Assembly: GCA_016200825.1 (NCBI GenBank)
Contig: JACQEA010000190.1
Span: 1-11,506 of the forward strand
Reading direction: 5' to 3'
Length of the DNA: 11,506 nucleotides
Source: Chloroflexota bacterium
Lineage (GTDB): Bacteria > Chloroflexota > Anaerolineae > UBA4142
Shown here: piece after piece, positions 1-7,200 of the stretch
How the letters are laid out: each line of letters opens with the position of its first letter
Position numbering within the stretch: position 1 is the first letter of the stretch
Notes under the pieces: generated by a model
What the model was told of the DNA's origin: nothing
Seen by the model: only the letters and a program-made list of their open reading frames with translations
Databases searched by the model: none
Made by a program: the position numbers and the translations under genes

Positions 1-111
1 CGCGCTCTGATCAATCCACGCGGTGATGCCGTATTCTTCCAAAGAATATTTGAGTTTGATCGCGAAATCTTGATCTTTACGCGAGTAACTAAAAAATAAA
101 TCGGTTGGCAT
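1..111 (-). CDS. TIR-domain protein, N-terminal fragment (cut by the window edge)
   Basis: The first 37 codons of a gene leaving the window on the left. The ATG is at 109-111. The translated start contains LFFSYSRKD followed by a helix-like stretch (FAIKLKYSLEE) and then GITAWID. This is the usual opening of a bacterial TIR domain: box 1 (F-x-S-Y-S-x-x-D), helix A, then a G-x-x-x-W-x-D strand. Known bacterial TIR proteins are NAD-cleaving enzymes or assembly domains, often in defence proteins or large Chloroflexota proteins with WD40 or NB-ARC parts. The catalytic glutamate and any partner domain lie outside the window, so activity and role cannot be assigned. The start is well supported by a perfect AGGAGG seven bases upstream and a promoter-like pair further up. 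The fragment is too short to exclude another flavodoxin-like fold, but the motif order is convincing. Confidence 0.85.
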   Translation of the reverse strand, partial: MPTDLFFSYSRKDQDFAIKLKYSLEEYGITAWIDQSA

Positions 112-118
112 CTCAACG

Positions 119-124
119 CCTCCT
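119..124 (-). promoter_or_regulatory. Ribosome binding site of the TIR gene
   Basis: On the minus strand this reads AGGAGG, a perfect anti-16S match, seven bases before the ATG at 111. It is the strongest ribosome binding site in the window and fixes the start of the TIR gene. Confidence 0.85.
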
Positions 125-156
125 GCGATTGCCCCGCTGCGAATCGCCTTGCACTT

Positions 157-184
157 ATTTTACTCTCGCCGCTTGCCTTGTCAA
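157..184 (-). promoter_or_regulatory. Sigma70-type promoter of the TIR gene
   Basis: On the minus strand TTGACA (179-184) is followed after 16 bases by TAAAAT (157-162). The -35 box is perfect and the -10 box matches 5 of 6. Transcription would start near 149, giving a leader of about 40 bases before the TIR start codon. The pair sits between the end of the patatin gene and the TIR gene, so the TIR gene probably has its own promoter and is not simply read through from the four-gene block. Confidence 0.6.
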
Positions 185-218
185 TGATTGAAAAAACGCG
201 GGAGCGGCTAAACTCGCA

Positions 219-386
219 GAGATCAAATTCTCGTAGAAGGAACAAGTATCATTGTCATGCTGAGTAGATTCGCTTCGCTCACTATAAACTCCGCGAAGCA
301 TCTCGTTGACTCGTTTGATTTCAAAGTGCATAACGAGATTCTTCGGTCGCTCCGCTCCCTCAGAATGACATTGTAACTTTTCTTTT
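219..386 (+). repeat. Long dispersed palindromic repeat, copy A
   Basis: About 168 bases lying between the patatin gene and the TIR promoter. It matches copy B (9326-9517) in the opposite orientation over nearly its whole length, from the GAGATCAAATTCT end to the GTAACTTTTCTTTT end. Copy A lacks roughly 20 bases present in copy B, near 345-360. The body is itself an imperfect inverted repeat: one arm contains TGTCATGCTGAG (254-265), the other CTCAGAATGACA (359-370), and both halves carry forms of the CGAAGCATCTCGTT / AACGAGATTCTTCG pair. This is the form of a non-coding palindromic repeat (MITE- or REP-like). A short open frame across it has no ribosome site and is not a gene. Confidence 0.8.
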
Positions 387-433
387 CTGAACGAATAATT
401 ATCTCTTCGATGTTAGCCACTCCCACAACCCAA

Positions 434-1366
434 TCACACCACTTTGTACACCGGCAGATCCACATCCGGATCCGTTTCGTCATTCACCATCATTTGACCC
501 AACTGCTCGCCGAATTCTAACAAACGCGGAATCGCGGATACATCGTCTATTGAAATTTGCGGAATCGCGATTTGAAAGCGGCGAAAATCCAAACCGTCGA
601 ACAATTGCGCGACGACGCGCGATTGTTGATCGTTCGCGTCAGACAAGAGCGCGTCCACCAGCGGCATAATCCATTGAAACGAAACCAATTTGTCCGGCGC
701 GCCCAGCGGCATGCCCGCGCTCTCCTCCGCCAATTTGCCGGTGCCGACGCTAATCAGCGTCGTCTCTTCCGGTTTCCAATTCAAAACAAAACGCGCTTCG
801 TACGCCGCGATAAACGCGGGATTGCCAAAACTGCCCGCGCCGCCATCGGTGTATCGCCCTTCAATCACCGGAAAAAATGTGGGCGCGGCGGCGCTGGCGA
901 GAATCGCCGTCGTGATCGGCATCGCGCGATATTCTTTCTTATGCGGCTTGATGAATCGCGTGCGCGATTCGTGCAGATCGCGCGTGACGATCACCAGATC
1001 GAATTTGCGCGCGTCGGTCCACAGATCGCCCATCGTTTTCATTTGCGACGCCGCGTCCAATTCTTCGCGCAACGCCGTGTTGGGATAACGATAGGTAAAG
1101 AAGGGCCAAAAGGTAGAGCGAAAAGTTTTTTGAAAAATTCGCGGCGCGATATTGCGATAGAGTTGCGTTAAATCCGCGGCGGATTTATTCAGCGCGATTC
1201 CCGCCGCGATGACACTGCCCGTTGAAGTGCCCGCGGTGAGTTCGCACACCTCGCCTAATTTTTTTCCGAGCGCGGTCTCCAACACTTCCAACGCGCGCGT
1301 CACCATCACGCCGCGCAGACCGCCGCCATCCAGTGCGAGGGCAACATGTTTGCGTAACGATTTCAT
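434..1366 (-). CDS. Patatin-like phospholipase family protein
   Basis: A 310-residue protein of the patatin family, serine lipid acyl hydrolases that use a Ser-Asp dyad. All family signatures are present: the oxyanion-hole motif DGGGLRG (residues 13-19), the nucleophile elbow GTSTG with Ser48 (46-50), the ASAAAPTFFP stretch (about 158-166) and the catalytic Asp174 in DGG (174-176). No signal peptide or membrane segment is visible, so it is probably cytosolic. The start is supported by AAAGGAG six bases upstream. It lies 21 bases after the stop of the DUF1028 gene and is the last gene of the four-gene block. Bacterial patatins act in lipid turnover, as secreted toxins, or as effectors in anti-phage CBASS. 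No nucleotidyltransferase lies beside it here, so housekeeping lipid hydrolysis is the simpler reading. Substrate unknown. Confidence 0.93.
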   Translation of the reverse strand: MKSLRKHVALALDGGGLRGVMVTRALEVLETALGKKLGEVCELTAGTSTGSVIAAGIALNKSAADLTQLYRNIAPRIFQKTFRSTFWPFFTYRYPNTALREELDAASQMKTMGDLWTDARKFDLVIVTRDLHESRTRFIKPHKKEYRAMPITTAILASAAAPTFFPVIEGRYTDGGAGSFGNPAFIAAYEARFVLNWKPEETTLISVGTGKLAEESAGMPLGAPDKLVSFQWIMPLVDALLSDANDQQSRVVAQLFDGLDFRRFQIAIPQISIDDVSAIPRLLEFGEQLGQMMVNDETDPDVDLPVYKVV

Positions 1367-1372
1367 TTTTCA

Positions 1373-1379
1373 CTCCTTT
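1373..1379 (-). promoter_or_regulatory. Ribosome binding site of the patatin gene
   Basis: AAAGGAG on the minus strand, six bases before the ATG at 1366, inside the 21-base gap behind the DUF1028 stop codon. It shows that the patatin gene has its own initiation signal within a shared transcript. Confidence 0.75.
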
Positions 1380-1387
1380 GGCCGCGC

Positions 1388-2257
1388 TCACCGCGGCTGA
1401 AAATGTTTCCGCAAAAATTCCAACACGACGCGATCAATGCGCGCGCCGTCGAGCAAACGATCCTCTAAATTTTCCACGCCCGCAAATTCGCGGAATGCCG
1501 CGCGCGACGCGTCGTCCCACGCGCCATTCACCGCGCCGCGATAATATCCGCGCGTCCCCATCATCACTTGCAACTCGCGCGCAATGTTCGCGTCCAGCGC
1601 GAGAATGTCTTGTGCGCGCGTCTTGCCGAGATACAAGTGATGCAAATCTACAAGCCGCGTCAGTTCTTCAATCGGCGCGGGATGATCGTCCACGCGTAAA
1701 TCAATATAGCGATCGTTGAAGCCCGCGTAGCCGCCTTTGGCGCGCACCACGAGCAACGCCGCGCTTTCTTGGCCGCGTTTATCGCCGCCCGCGCGTTGAC
1801 CCGCCGCTAACGCCGCGAGCAAACGCGGCGCGAGATCACCGCGCGTATTTTCAAAAGTTTCCGCGAGCGCGTCCACCACGCCCGCGCCCGCGAGAATATT
1901 TCCCTGCGCCGCGTAATTTTTTCCGACGCGACCACCCGCCCACGCAAAACATTTTTTGCCGGTGTACGAAAACGCGCGTCCGCGCGCGTCTACGATTCCA
2001 AATTGGCGCATCTCGCGATCTTTATCGGAGGCGACGAGCGCGTTCGCAATCGCGCGCGGGGTCGCGCCGCGTTTCAATTGCGCGAGCGCGCGCGGTCCGT
2101 ACGCTGTGTTGGCGTACGACTGTGTCGCAATCGCGCCGACGCCCGCGCGCGCAAACGGCACGACCGCGCCGACCGCGAGAAATTTTGATTCGACCGCGAT
2201 GCCGAGATCGCCGTTCGATGGATCATACGCAACGATAGAAAATGTGGAGGGGTTCAT
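1388..2257 (-). CDS. DUF1028 family protein with C-terminal peptidoglycan-binding-like domain
   Basis: A 289-residue protein. Residues 1-210 are a typical DUF1028 domain: it opens TFSIVAYDP, then GDLGIAVESKFLAVG and GAIATQSYAN (about 41-50), and later KCFAWAGGRVG and AAQGNILAG. DUF1028 proteins are thought to have an Ntn-hydrolase-like fold, but no reaction is established. Residues about 215-289 form a separate tail (GTRGYYRGAVNGAWDDASRA) resembling the putative peptidoglycan-binding domain often found behind DUF1028. No signal peptide is seen, so contact with the wall is uncertain. The ATG is the only sensible start because the family begins right there, but there is no clear Shine-Dalgarno. 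The 68 bases upstream are a heptamer repeat. It probably depends on read-through from the upstream kinase-family gene. Confidence 0.9.
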   Translation of the reverse strand: MNPSTFSIVAYDPSNGDLGIAVESKFLAVGAVVPFARAGVGAIATQSYANTAYGPRALAQLKRGATPRAIANALVASDKDREMRQFGIVDARGRAFSYTGKKCFAWAGGRVGKNYAAQGNILAGAGVVDALAETFENTRGDLAPRLLAALAAGQRAGGDKRGQESAALLVVRAKGGYAGFNDRYIDLRVDDHPAPIEELTRLVDLHHLYLGKTRAQDILALDANIARELQVMMGTRGYYRGAVNGAWDDASRAAFREFAGVENLEDRLLDGARIDRVVLEFLRKHFQPR

Positions 2258-2264
2258 GGATCAC

Positions 2265-2326
2265 GTCTCAGGTTACAAGTTACAGGTCGCAGGTGGTTGC
2301 ATCGCTTGTGACTTGAGACTTGCGAC
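2265..2326. repeat. Inverted array of 7-bp repeats between two genes
   Basis: Four direct copies of a heptamer with consensus GTYRCAR fill 2265-2292 (the first, GTCTCAG, departs at one position). After a 13-base spacer, three copies of the reverse complement follow (2306-2312, 2313-2319, 2320-2326: TTGTGAC, TTGAGAC, TTGCGAC). The two halves can pair. The array fills nearly the whole gap between the adenosine-kinase-family gene and the DUF1028 gene, and its last base is part of the TAG stop codon of the former. Function unknown. Confidence 0.75.
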
Positions 2327-2811
2327 TAGAATTTGTATCCGAATTTCCGCAATAAATCTTTGCGCCATTGCACGCCCGCGTCATCTTCAACACCCTTTGG
2401 TGATGCGCCGTCAATCACACCTAAAATTCCGCGCCCTTGTTCCGTTTCCGCGACGATCACTTCTACGGCATTCGCGGTCGCGCAAAAAATATTTACCACT
2501 TCGGACACGTTTTTGATCGCGGGCAAAACGTTGATCGGAAAAAATCCCGCGCCAAGAAATACGATGAACGCGTGGCCCGCGCCAATCGCGCGCGCGTTTT
2601 TTGTCGCGAGTTGAATCAGCGCGTCGTCCGTTCCGCTGGCGCGCACGAGCGTATGCCCCGATGCTTCGCAAAACGCGAGTCCGAATTTGATGTTCGGCAC
2701 GGCGTTGACGAGCGCTTCGTGAATGTCTTCGACGGTTTTGATGAAGTGCGATTGACCAAGAATTAAATTCAACGCGTCAGGATTTTCGATGCGGATAGAT
2801 TTTATTTCCAT
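2326..2811 (-). CDS. Adenosine-specific kinase family protein
   Basis: A 161-residue protein recognised as the small adenosine-specific kinase family (formerly DUF355), known from archaea and various bacteria and named after activity on adenosine in an archaeal member. Visible family stretches are IENPDALNLILGQSHFIKTVEDIHEAL cut as ENPDALNLILGQSHFIKT, then FGLAFCEASG, then GAGHAFIVFLGAGFFPINVL, then VNIFCATANAVEV and RGILGVIDG. Length fits the family. I place the start at the ATG at 2811 because family members begin just before the EIKSIRIENP stretch, and AAAGAAG lies about eight bases upstream. A longer frame reaches 2841 but its first ten codons come from the hairpin repeat. It lies between the M23 peptidase and DUF1028 genes. 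A role in nucleoside salvage would follow from the family, but why it sits here is unclear. Confidence 0.87.
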   Translation of the reverse strand: MEIKSIRIENPDALNLILGQSHFIKTVEDIHEALVNAVPNIKFGLAFCEASGHTLVRASGTDDALIQLATKNARAIGAGHAFIVFLGAGFFPINVLPAIKNVSEVVNIFCATANAVEVIVAETEQGRGILGVIDGASPKGVEDDAGVQWRKDLLRKFGYKF

Positions 2812-2826
2812 AGAAAAATCTTCTTT

Positions 2827-2889
2827 GCCACAGAAACACACAGAAGGTCACAGAAAAAAATTCCGTGTGTTTCTGTGTGATTCTGTGGC
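2827..2889. repeat. 63-base hairpin repeat with 29-bp arms
   Basis: Left arm 2827-2855 and right arm 2861-2889 are reverse complements at 24 of 29 positions around a five-A loop. Each arm begins GCCACAGAA and is built from CACAGAA units. It fills the gap between the stop of the M23 gene (2893) and the start of the adenosine-kinase-family gene (2811). Read leftwards it is not followed at once by a clean T-run, so it is a poor intrinsic terminator. It more likely is a dispersed palindromic repeat that forms an RNA hairpin between the two genes. Confidence 0.8.
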
Positions 2890-2892
2890 TGA

Positions 2893-4095
2893 TTATGGAA
2901 TCACGCGCCGCGTCCATTCCATCGGATCCACGTACTCGCCATTCACCCACATACTCCAATGCAAATGCGGACCGGTTGACAAACCCGTACTGCCAACTTT
3001 TCCAATCAATTCGCCGGGCTCGATCATTTTTCCAACCGGCACATTAATTTCCGATAAATGATAAAAGCCGCTGAACACGCCGAGCCCGTGATCGATCAGA
3101 ATTAAATTTCCGCGCACTTGAGTTTTTTGCGCGAACACCACACGTCCGCGCGCGTCCGCATAAACTGGATCGCCAAGTTTCATTCCGAAATCTGTGCCTT
3201 CATGCCCGCACGCGCCGACAGGTCCGCCGTTGTACGATCGCCGCGTGCCGAAAAATTCGGTGACCGTGCCAAACACCGGTTGACGAAACGCGCCGCTCCA
3301 CAATCGCGCGGGCGTAAATTGCGCGACGATTGCCGCGACCTGATCGCTTTCGCGTTTCACCAGCGCGCTGTCGTTCAAGATCGCGCTCGCGGCGGGAGGT
3401 AGCGTGAGATAATCCACCGGAAACGCGGTCACACTAACGGCAAAAGAATTTTTTTCGGACGAGGTTTGCGCGTCGCTGTCCGTCATCGTTACCGCGAGCG
3501 CGCTCGGACCGATTTTCGCGCACCGTGACACGCCGACGAGCGCGTAAAAAAATCCAGCCGCGCGCGTCAGCGGAATTATTTTGTCGTTGTACGTGAGCGA
3601 TGCGGCCGAAAGATTTGCGCGCGCGAGTTGAATGAAAAGCGTGCCGCCTTGCCGCGCCGCTTGCGGTTCGAACGCGAGTCCCTCTTTTAACGCGGCCGTC
3701 GCGCCGGGAATCGCGAGCGGCTGACCGACGACAATTAGATTAGGATTGGCAATGCCGTTTAATTCCGCGAGCGCGCGCGGTGTCGCGCCGAATTTTATCG
3801 CGATGGCGTAGAGCGAATCGCCGGGTTGAACAATGTACGCGCGCGCGGCGGCGATATTGTTGGCGGAAGGGACGAGCAATTTTTGTCCGACGAGAATCGT
3901 ATCGGAGGTGAGGTTGTTGAGTTTTTTCAGCGCGGCGACGGTCGTTTGATAACGCGCCGCGATCGTGAAAAGGGTATCGCCGGATTGCACGACGTACGTG
4001 GTGGGATTATCACGCGGCGGCGCGGCAGAAACATTGTTTACTGCCGAGAACGCAAAGAGCGCAGAGAGAATAGCAAAAATAATTTTTGCGCGCAT
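2893..4095 (-). CDS. Secreted LysM / M23 metallopeptidase (cell-wall endopeptidase)
   Basis: A 400-residue exported protein. Residues 1-24 are a Sec signal peptide with basic start, hydrophobic core and a VSA-A cleavage site. Two LysM domains follow: about 33-76 (YVVQSGDTLFTIAARY ... ILVGQKLLVP) and 86-130 (YIVQPGDSLYAIAIKF ... IVVGQPLAIP), which bind peptidoglycan. Residues about 145-235 form a beta-rich region like those preceding many M23 domains. The M23 domain occupies about 270-395 with the zinc ligands H298 and D302 (HEGTD) and H379 in HLH (377-379), plus H346. All catalytic residues are present, so an active D,D- or L,D-endopeptidase at the cell envelope is expected. The signal peptide fixes the start, yet no ribosome site precedes it and a perfect TATAAT ends nine bases upstream, suggesting a leaderless mRNA. 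First gene of the four-gene block. Confidence 0.94.
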   Translation of the reverse strand: MRAKIIFAILSALFAFSAVNNVSAAPPRDNPTTYVVQSGDTLFTIAARYQTTVAALKKLNNLTSDTILVGQKLLVPSANNIAAARAYIVQPGDSLYAIAIKFGATPRALAELNGIANPNLIVVGQPLAIPGATAALKEGLAFEPQAARQGGTLFIQLARANLSAASLTYNDKIIPLTRAAGFFYALVGVSRCAKIGPSALAVTMTDSDAQTSSEKNSFAVSVTAFPVDYLTLPPAASAILNDSALVKRESDQVAAIVAQFTPARLWSGAFRQPVFGTVTEFFGTRRSYNGGPVGACGHEGTDFGMKLGDPVYADARGRVVFAQKTQVRGNLILIDHGLGVFSGFYHLSEINVPVGKMIEPGELIGKVGSTGLSTGPHLHWSMWVNGEYVDPMEWTRRVIP

Positions 4096-4104
4096 TGTGC
4101 GCGT

Positions 4105-4113
4105 ATTATAACA
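4105..4113 (-). promoter_or_regulatory. Extended -10 promoter of the M23 gene
   Basis: The minus strand reads TGTTATAAT: a perfect -10 box (4105-4110) with the TGn extension (4111-4113). No -35 box stands at 16-18 bases, which the extended -10 could offset. The start codon is only nine bases beyond the -10 box, so transcription would begin about 2-4 bases before the ATG. This promoter could drive the whole block from the M23 gene to the patatin gene. Confidence 0.65.
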
Positions 4114-4143
4114 AAGAATGCGCCAAAGCGGTAGCGCAACGCA

Positions 4144-4171
4144 TTGCCAAAATAATTTCGTTGGAGTAGAA
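4144..4171 (+). repeat. 28-bp promoter-like direct repeat, copy 1
   Basis: Identical at 25 of 28 positions to 9032-9059, same orientation. It reads TTGCCA, 17 bases, TAGAAC, so it has sigma70-promoter spacing on the plus strand. No plus-strand gene follows; a transcript would run antisense into the end of the sensor gene. It lies in the 109-base gap between the sensor stop and the M23 start. Promoter role is a guess; the repeat is direct observation. Confidence 0.55.
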
Positions 4172-4204
4172 CGGAATCGCTGAAAAACAAGAGGCGAGCC
4201 GCGG

Positions 4205-7200
4205 TCACTCTTTGATCATTTCTAGAAACGCGTCCAGCACACGTGGATCGAAATGCATGCCACGCAAACTTTTGATATGTTCCAACGTTTTCTCTTTACT
4301 CCACGCCTTGCGATACAGACGATCCGATGTGAGCGCGTCATACACATCCACCACCGCAAAAATTCTCGCCAGAAGAGGAATTTGCTCGCCTTTCAATCCA
4401 CGCGGATAACCGCCGCCGTCCCATTTTTCATGATGCGCGTACGGAATGTCCAGCGCTGGGCGCAAAAAATCAATTGGCGCGAGCAAATCAAACGCATATA
4501 CAGGATGCCGCCGCATCATTTCCCATTCCACGTCCGTGAGCGCGCCCGGCTTGAGCAAAATCTGATCCGGAATTCCCATTTTACCAATATCGTGTAGGAG
4601 CGCGCCGCGCCGAACGTGCACCAATTCTTCTTCACGGATTCCCATCGCGCGTGCGAGCGTCAGCGTCATTTCTGTGACGCGCAGAGTGTGCCCTTCGGTT
4701 TCTTTATCGCGCAGATCAAGCGCGCGCGACCAGCCCTCAATGGTTCTGTCGTACGCTAAGCTCAGATTGATATTTGAGCGCTGAAGATTTTCAAAGAGTT
4801 GTGCGTTCTCTATTGCGATCGAAGCTGAACTGGCGAGAGATTCTAAAAAGCCAATCCATTCTGGCGAGGGTTGAAAGGGCGCGCGCTGAAAAACTTCGAG
4901 CACGCCTTTCACTTCGCCTTTCGCGATCAGCGGCACGCAAAAATACGCGCGAAACTCCTCGGCGGCGATGAATTTTTCCTGCACAAAAGTCTCGCGCACA
5001 TCGCGCAGGTCGGGAATTAGGACGCTTTTGCGTTCGAGCGCGGCATAACCAGCGTATGGGCTGCCCAATTTGATGCGCGCGCTTTTCAATTCGTTCGTCC
5101 GCAATCCGGACGCCGAACCAAATTCGAGTGTTTGCGTATTCGGATTCAGTAACAAGATCGCCGCCGCATCGGCATGTAACTGCTGAATGGTCTGCTTCAA
5201 AAGGATTCCGAGTGTCAATTGCAGATTCAGACTGCTGCTAATCGAGCGATCAATTTCGCGCAACGCGGCGAGCTGTGCTAGGTGACTTTGCGTTTCCTCG
5301 TGCAACTGCATTCGATGGATCGCGTTACCGGCGATTTCGCCAATCGTGCTTACAATATTGATTTCGGTGAAAGTTGGGAGTCCGCGCTCGGAGAATGAAA
5401 TGGCGAGCACGCCAATAACTCCTTCAACCGTCTTGATAGGAAAAATAATCGCTTTGTGCAAATCGCGGAATGCATCGCGCTCAACAATGCGCGGATCGGT
5501 GGATATATCTTCAAGCAGAATAGGTTCTGCTTTGAGCGCACATTCGCCGGCAATCCCTTCGCCCAATTTAAACCGCAACTTACCAAAGGCGACCGGATAA
5601 CCTATCGCTTCAGCCCGGATCAGTTCTTGCTTCTGTCGATCGAAGAGAAAGAAAGAACCGGCGCGCGCGTTTAATACGCGGACTGTGGATTGCAGAATCC
5701 TCTCGCGCAATTCTTCCAAATTTCTTGCCGCGCGCAATGCTTGCGAAACCTGCGCGAGGGCTTCGAGTTCTTGCACGCGCTGCCGAGTTTGTTCAAACAG
5801 ACGCGCGTTTTGGAGCGCGATGGATAATTGATTCGCAAAAATGGTCGCCGAGGGAATATCCGACGCGCGCAAATGCTCCGACATCATTCCCAACACGCCA
5901 AAGGCACGCTCCTCCGCCATCAGCGGAGCAAAGAGCGCGCGTTGCGAATCTTTCAGCCCGACAATTTCAAATGCCCGACGCAAAATAGCTGGCGGAATCA
6001 TTGGCACCATTTGCTCTGCGATTTCTGCCACATTCGGAAATATAACTGTGGCGTGTTTTTGCACTACGGTTTCATACGGAGCGAATCTGGCGTTCGACAC
6101 GCGCAAATCTTTCACGGGAATGCCGGTCAACTTTTCTGCCACTGCCAGCGCGCGCGCTTCGAGCGACAGGTACCGAAGTCGCATCGCCTCACCCTCTGGC
6201 TCAATTTCAAAAACGGCTGACTCAATGCCAATTGCCTTTAGTTCGCGATCAAGCGTCGCATAAATATCCTCCGGCTGAAGGTGCGTTTGCGAATGCGCGG
6301 CGATGCGATTGAGCGACGAAAGCATCGTGTTGGAATGCGCCAACTCTTCGGCTTGGGTTTTCGTTTCTTCCAACAGCCGGGCGTTTTCCATCGCGATGGC
6401 AACCTGATTCCCAAACAGAATCAAGAGACGCTCATCGTGTGGCGTGAACGCGTTCACGCGCGGACTCAGCACGGCAATCACGCCCAAGAATTTCGCTTCG
6501 TGTTGCACTGGCACCCAAAGGCCTGATTGAATTTCAGGGTCGAGCCGTTTCCAACGCGCGTCTTGTTTGAGATCGGGAATGATCAGCGGGAGGCGATGCA
6601 CGCTGACCCAGCCCGGCACGGTGGCGGCTTGATCCGCGCGAAAGGTCGCGCCGCGCAGTTTCTTTTCCACCTCGGCGGACGTTCCAACGCCGTGCGAGAG
6701 TACGAGTTCCTCGCGCGCGGCATCGTAGCTGAAAAAATTCGCGCGCGTAGCTTGCACGGCTTTCACTGCCAGTTTCAGCAAGAATTGACGTTGCGCGTTT
6801 TCGTCCAACTCACGGTTCAACGTCAGCCCGGCATCGTAGAGCAACGCCATTTGGGTCGCGCGCGAGCTAGTCTCTTCAAACAGTCGCGCGTTTTGAATTG
6901 ACACGGCAACGGTATTCGCAATCGTGGAGAGTAATTCCAATTCAGTATCGCCGTACGCGTCCGGGAGATAAAACTGAACTGAGATTGCTCCAATGACTTC
7001 GGTCCCGACATACAGAGGCACACCGAGCCACGAGTTGGGCATTTGCATCGTGCCAAACACGTTGACTTTGGGGAGAGATTCTTTCTCGCGTTCGTAATTG
7101 CGAATCAGGAGCGCGCGTTTGTTTTCGATAACAAATGAGATCAAACCGGTACCCATCGGTCTGCGCACAGGTGGTTCTCGCTTACCCATATCTTCGCGGA

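Noticed and set aside
557..1171. 204-codon open frame on the plus strand
   Set aside because: Antisense shadow of the patatin gene, whose catalytic motifs make the minus strand the coding one. The shadow is very rich in arginine and has no family signal.
1..1366. TIR plus patatin as a CBASS or Thoeris-type defence pair
   Set aside because: The genes are separated by a repeat and a separate promoter, and no CD-NTase, ThsA-like or other partner is in the window. The TIR protein is only a fragment. The idea is open but unsupported.
2812..2841. Ten-codon N-terminal extension of the adenosine-kinase-family protein
   Set aside because: The extension is coded by the hairpin repeat, contains C-F-C-G text unlike the family, and the inner ATG at 2811 agrees with family length.
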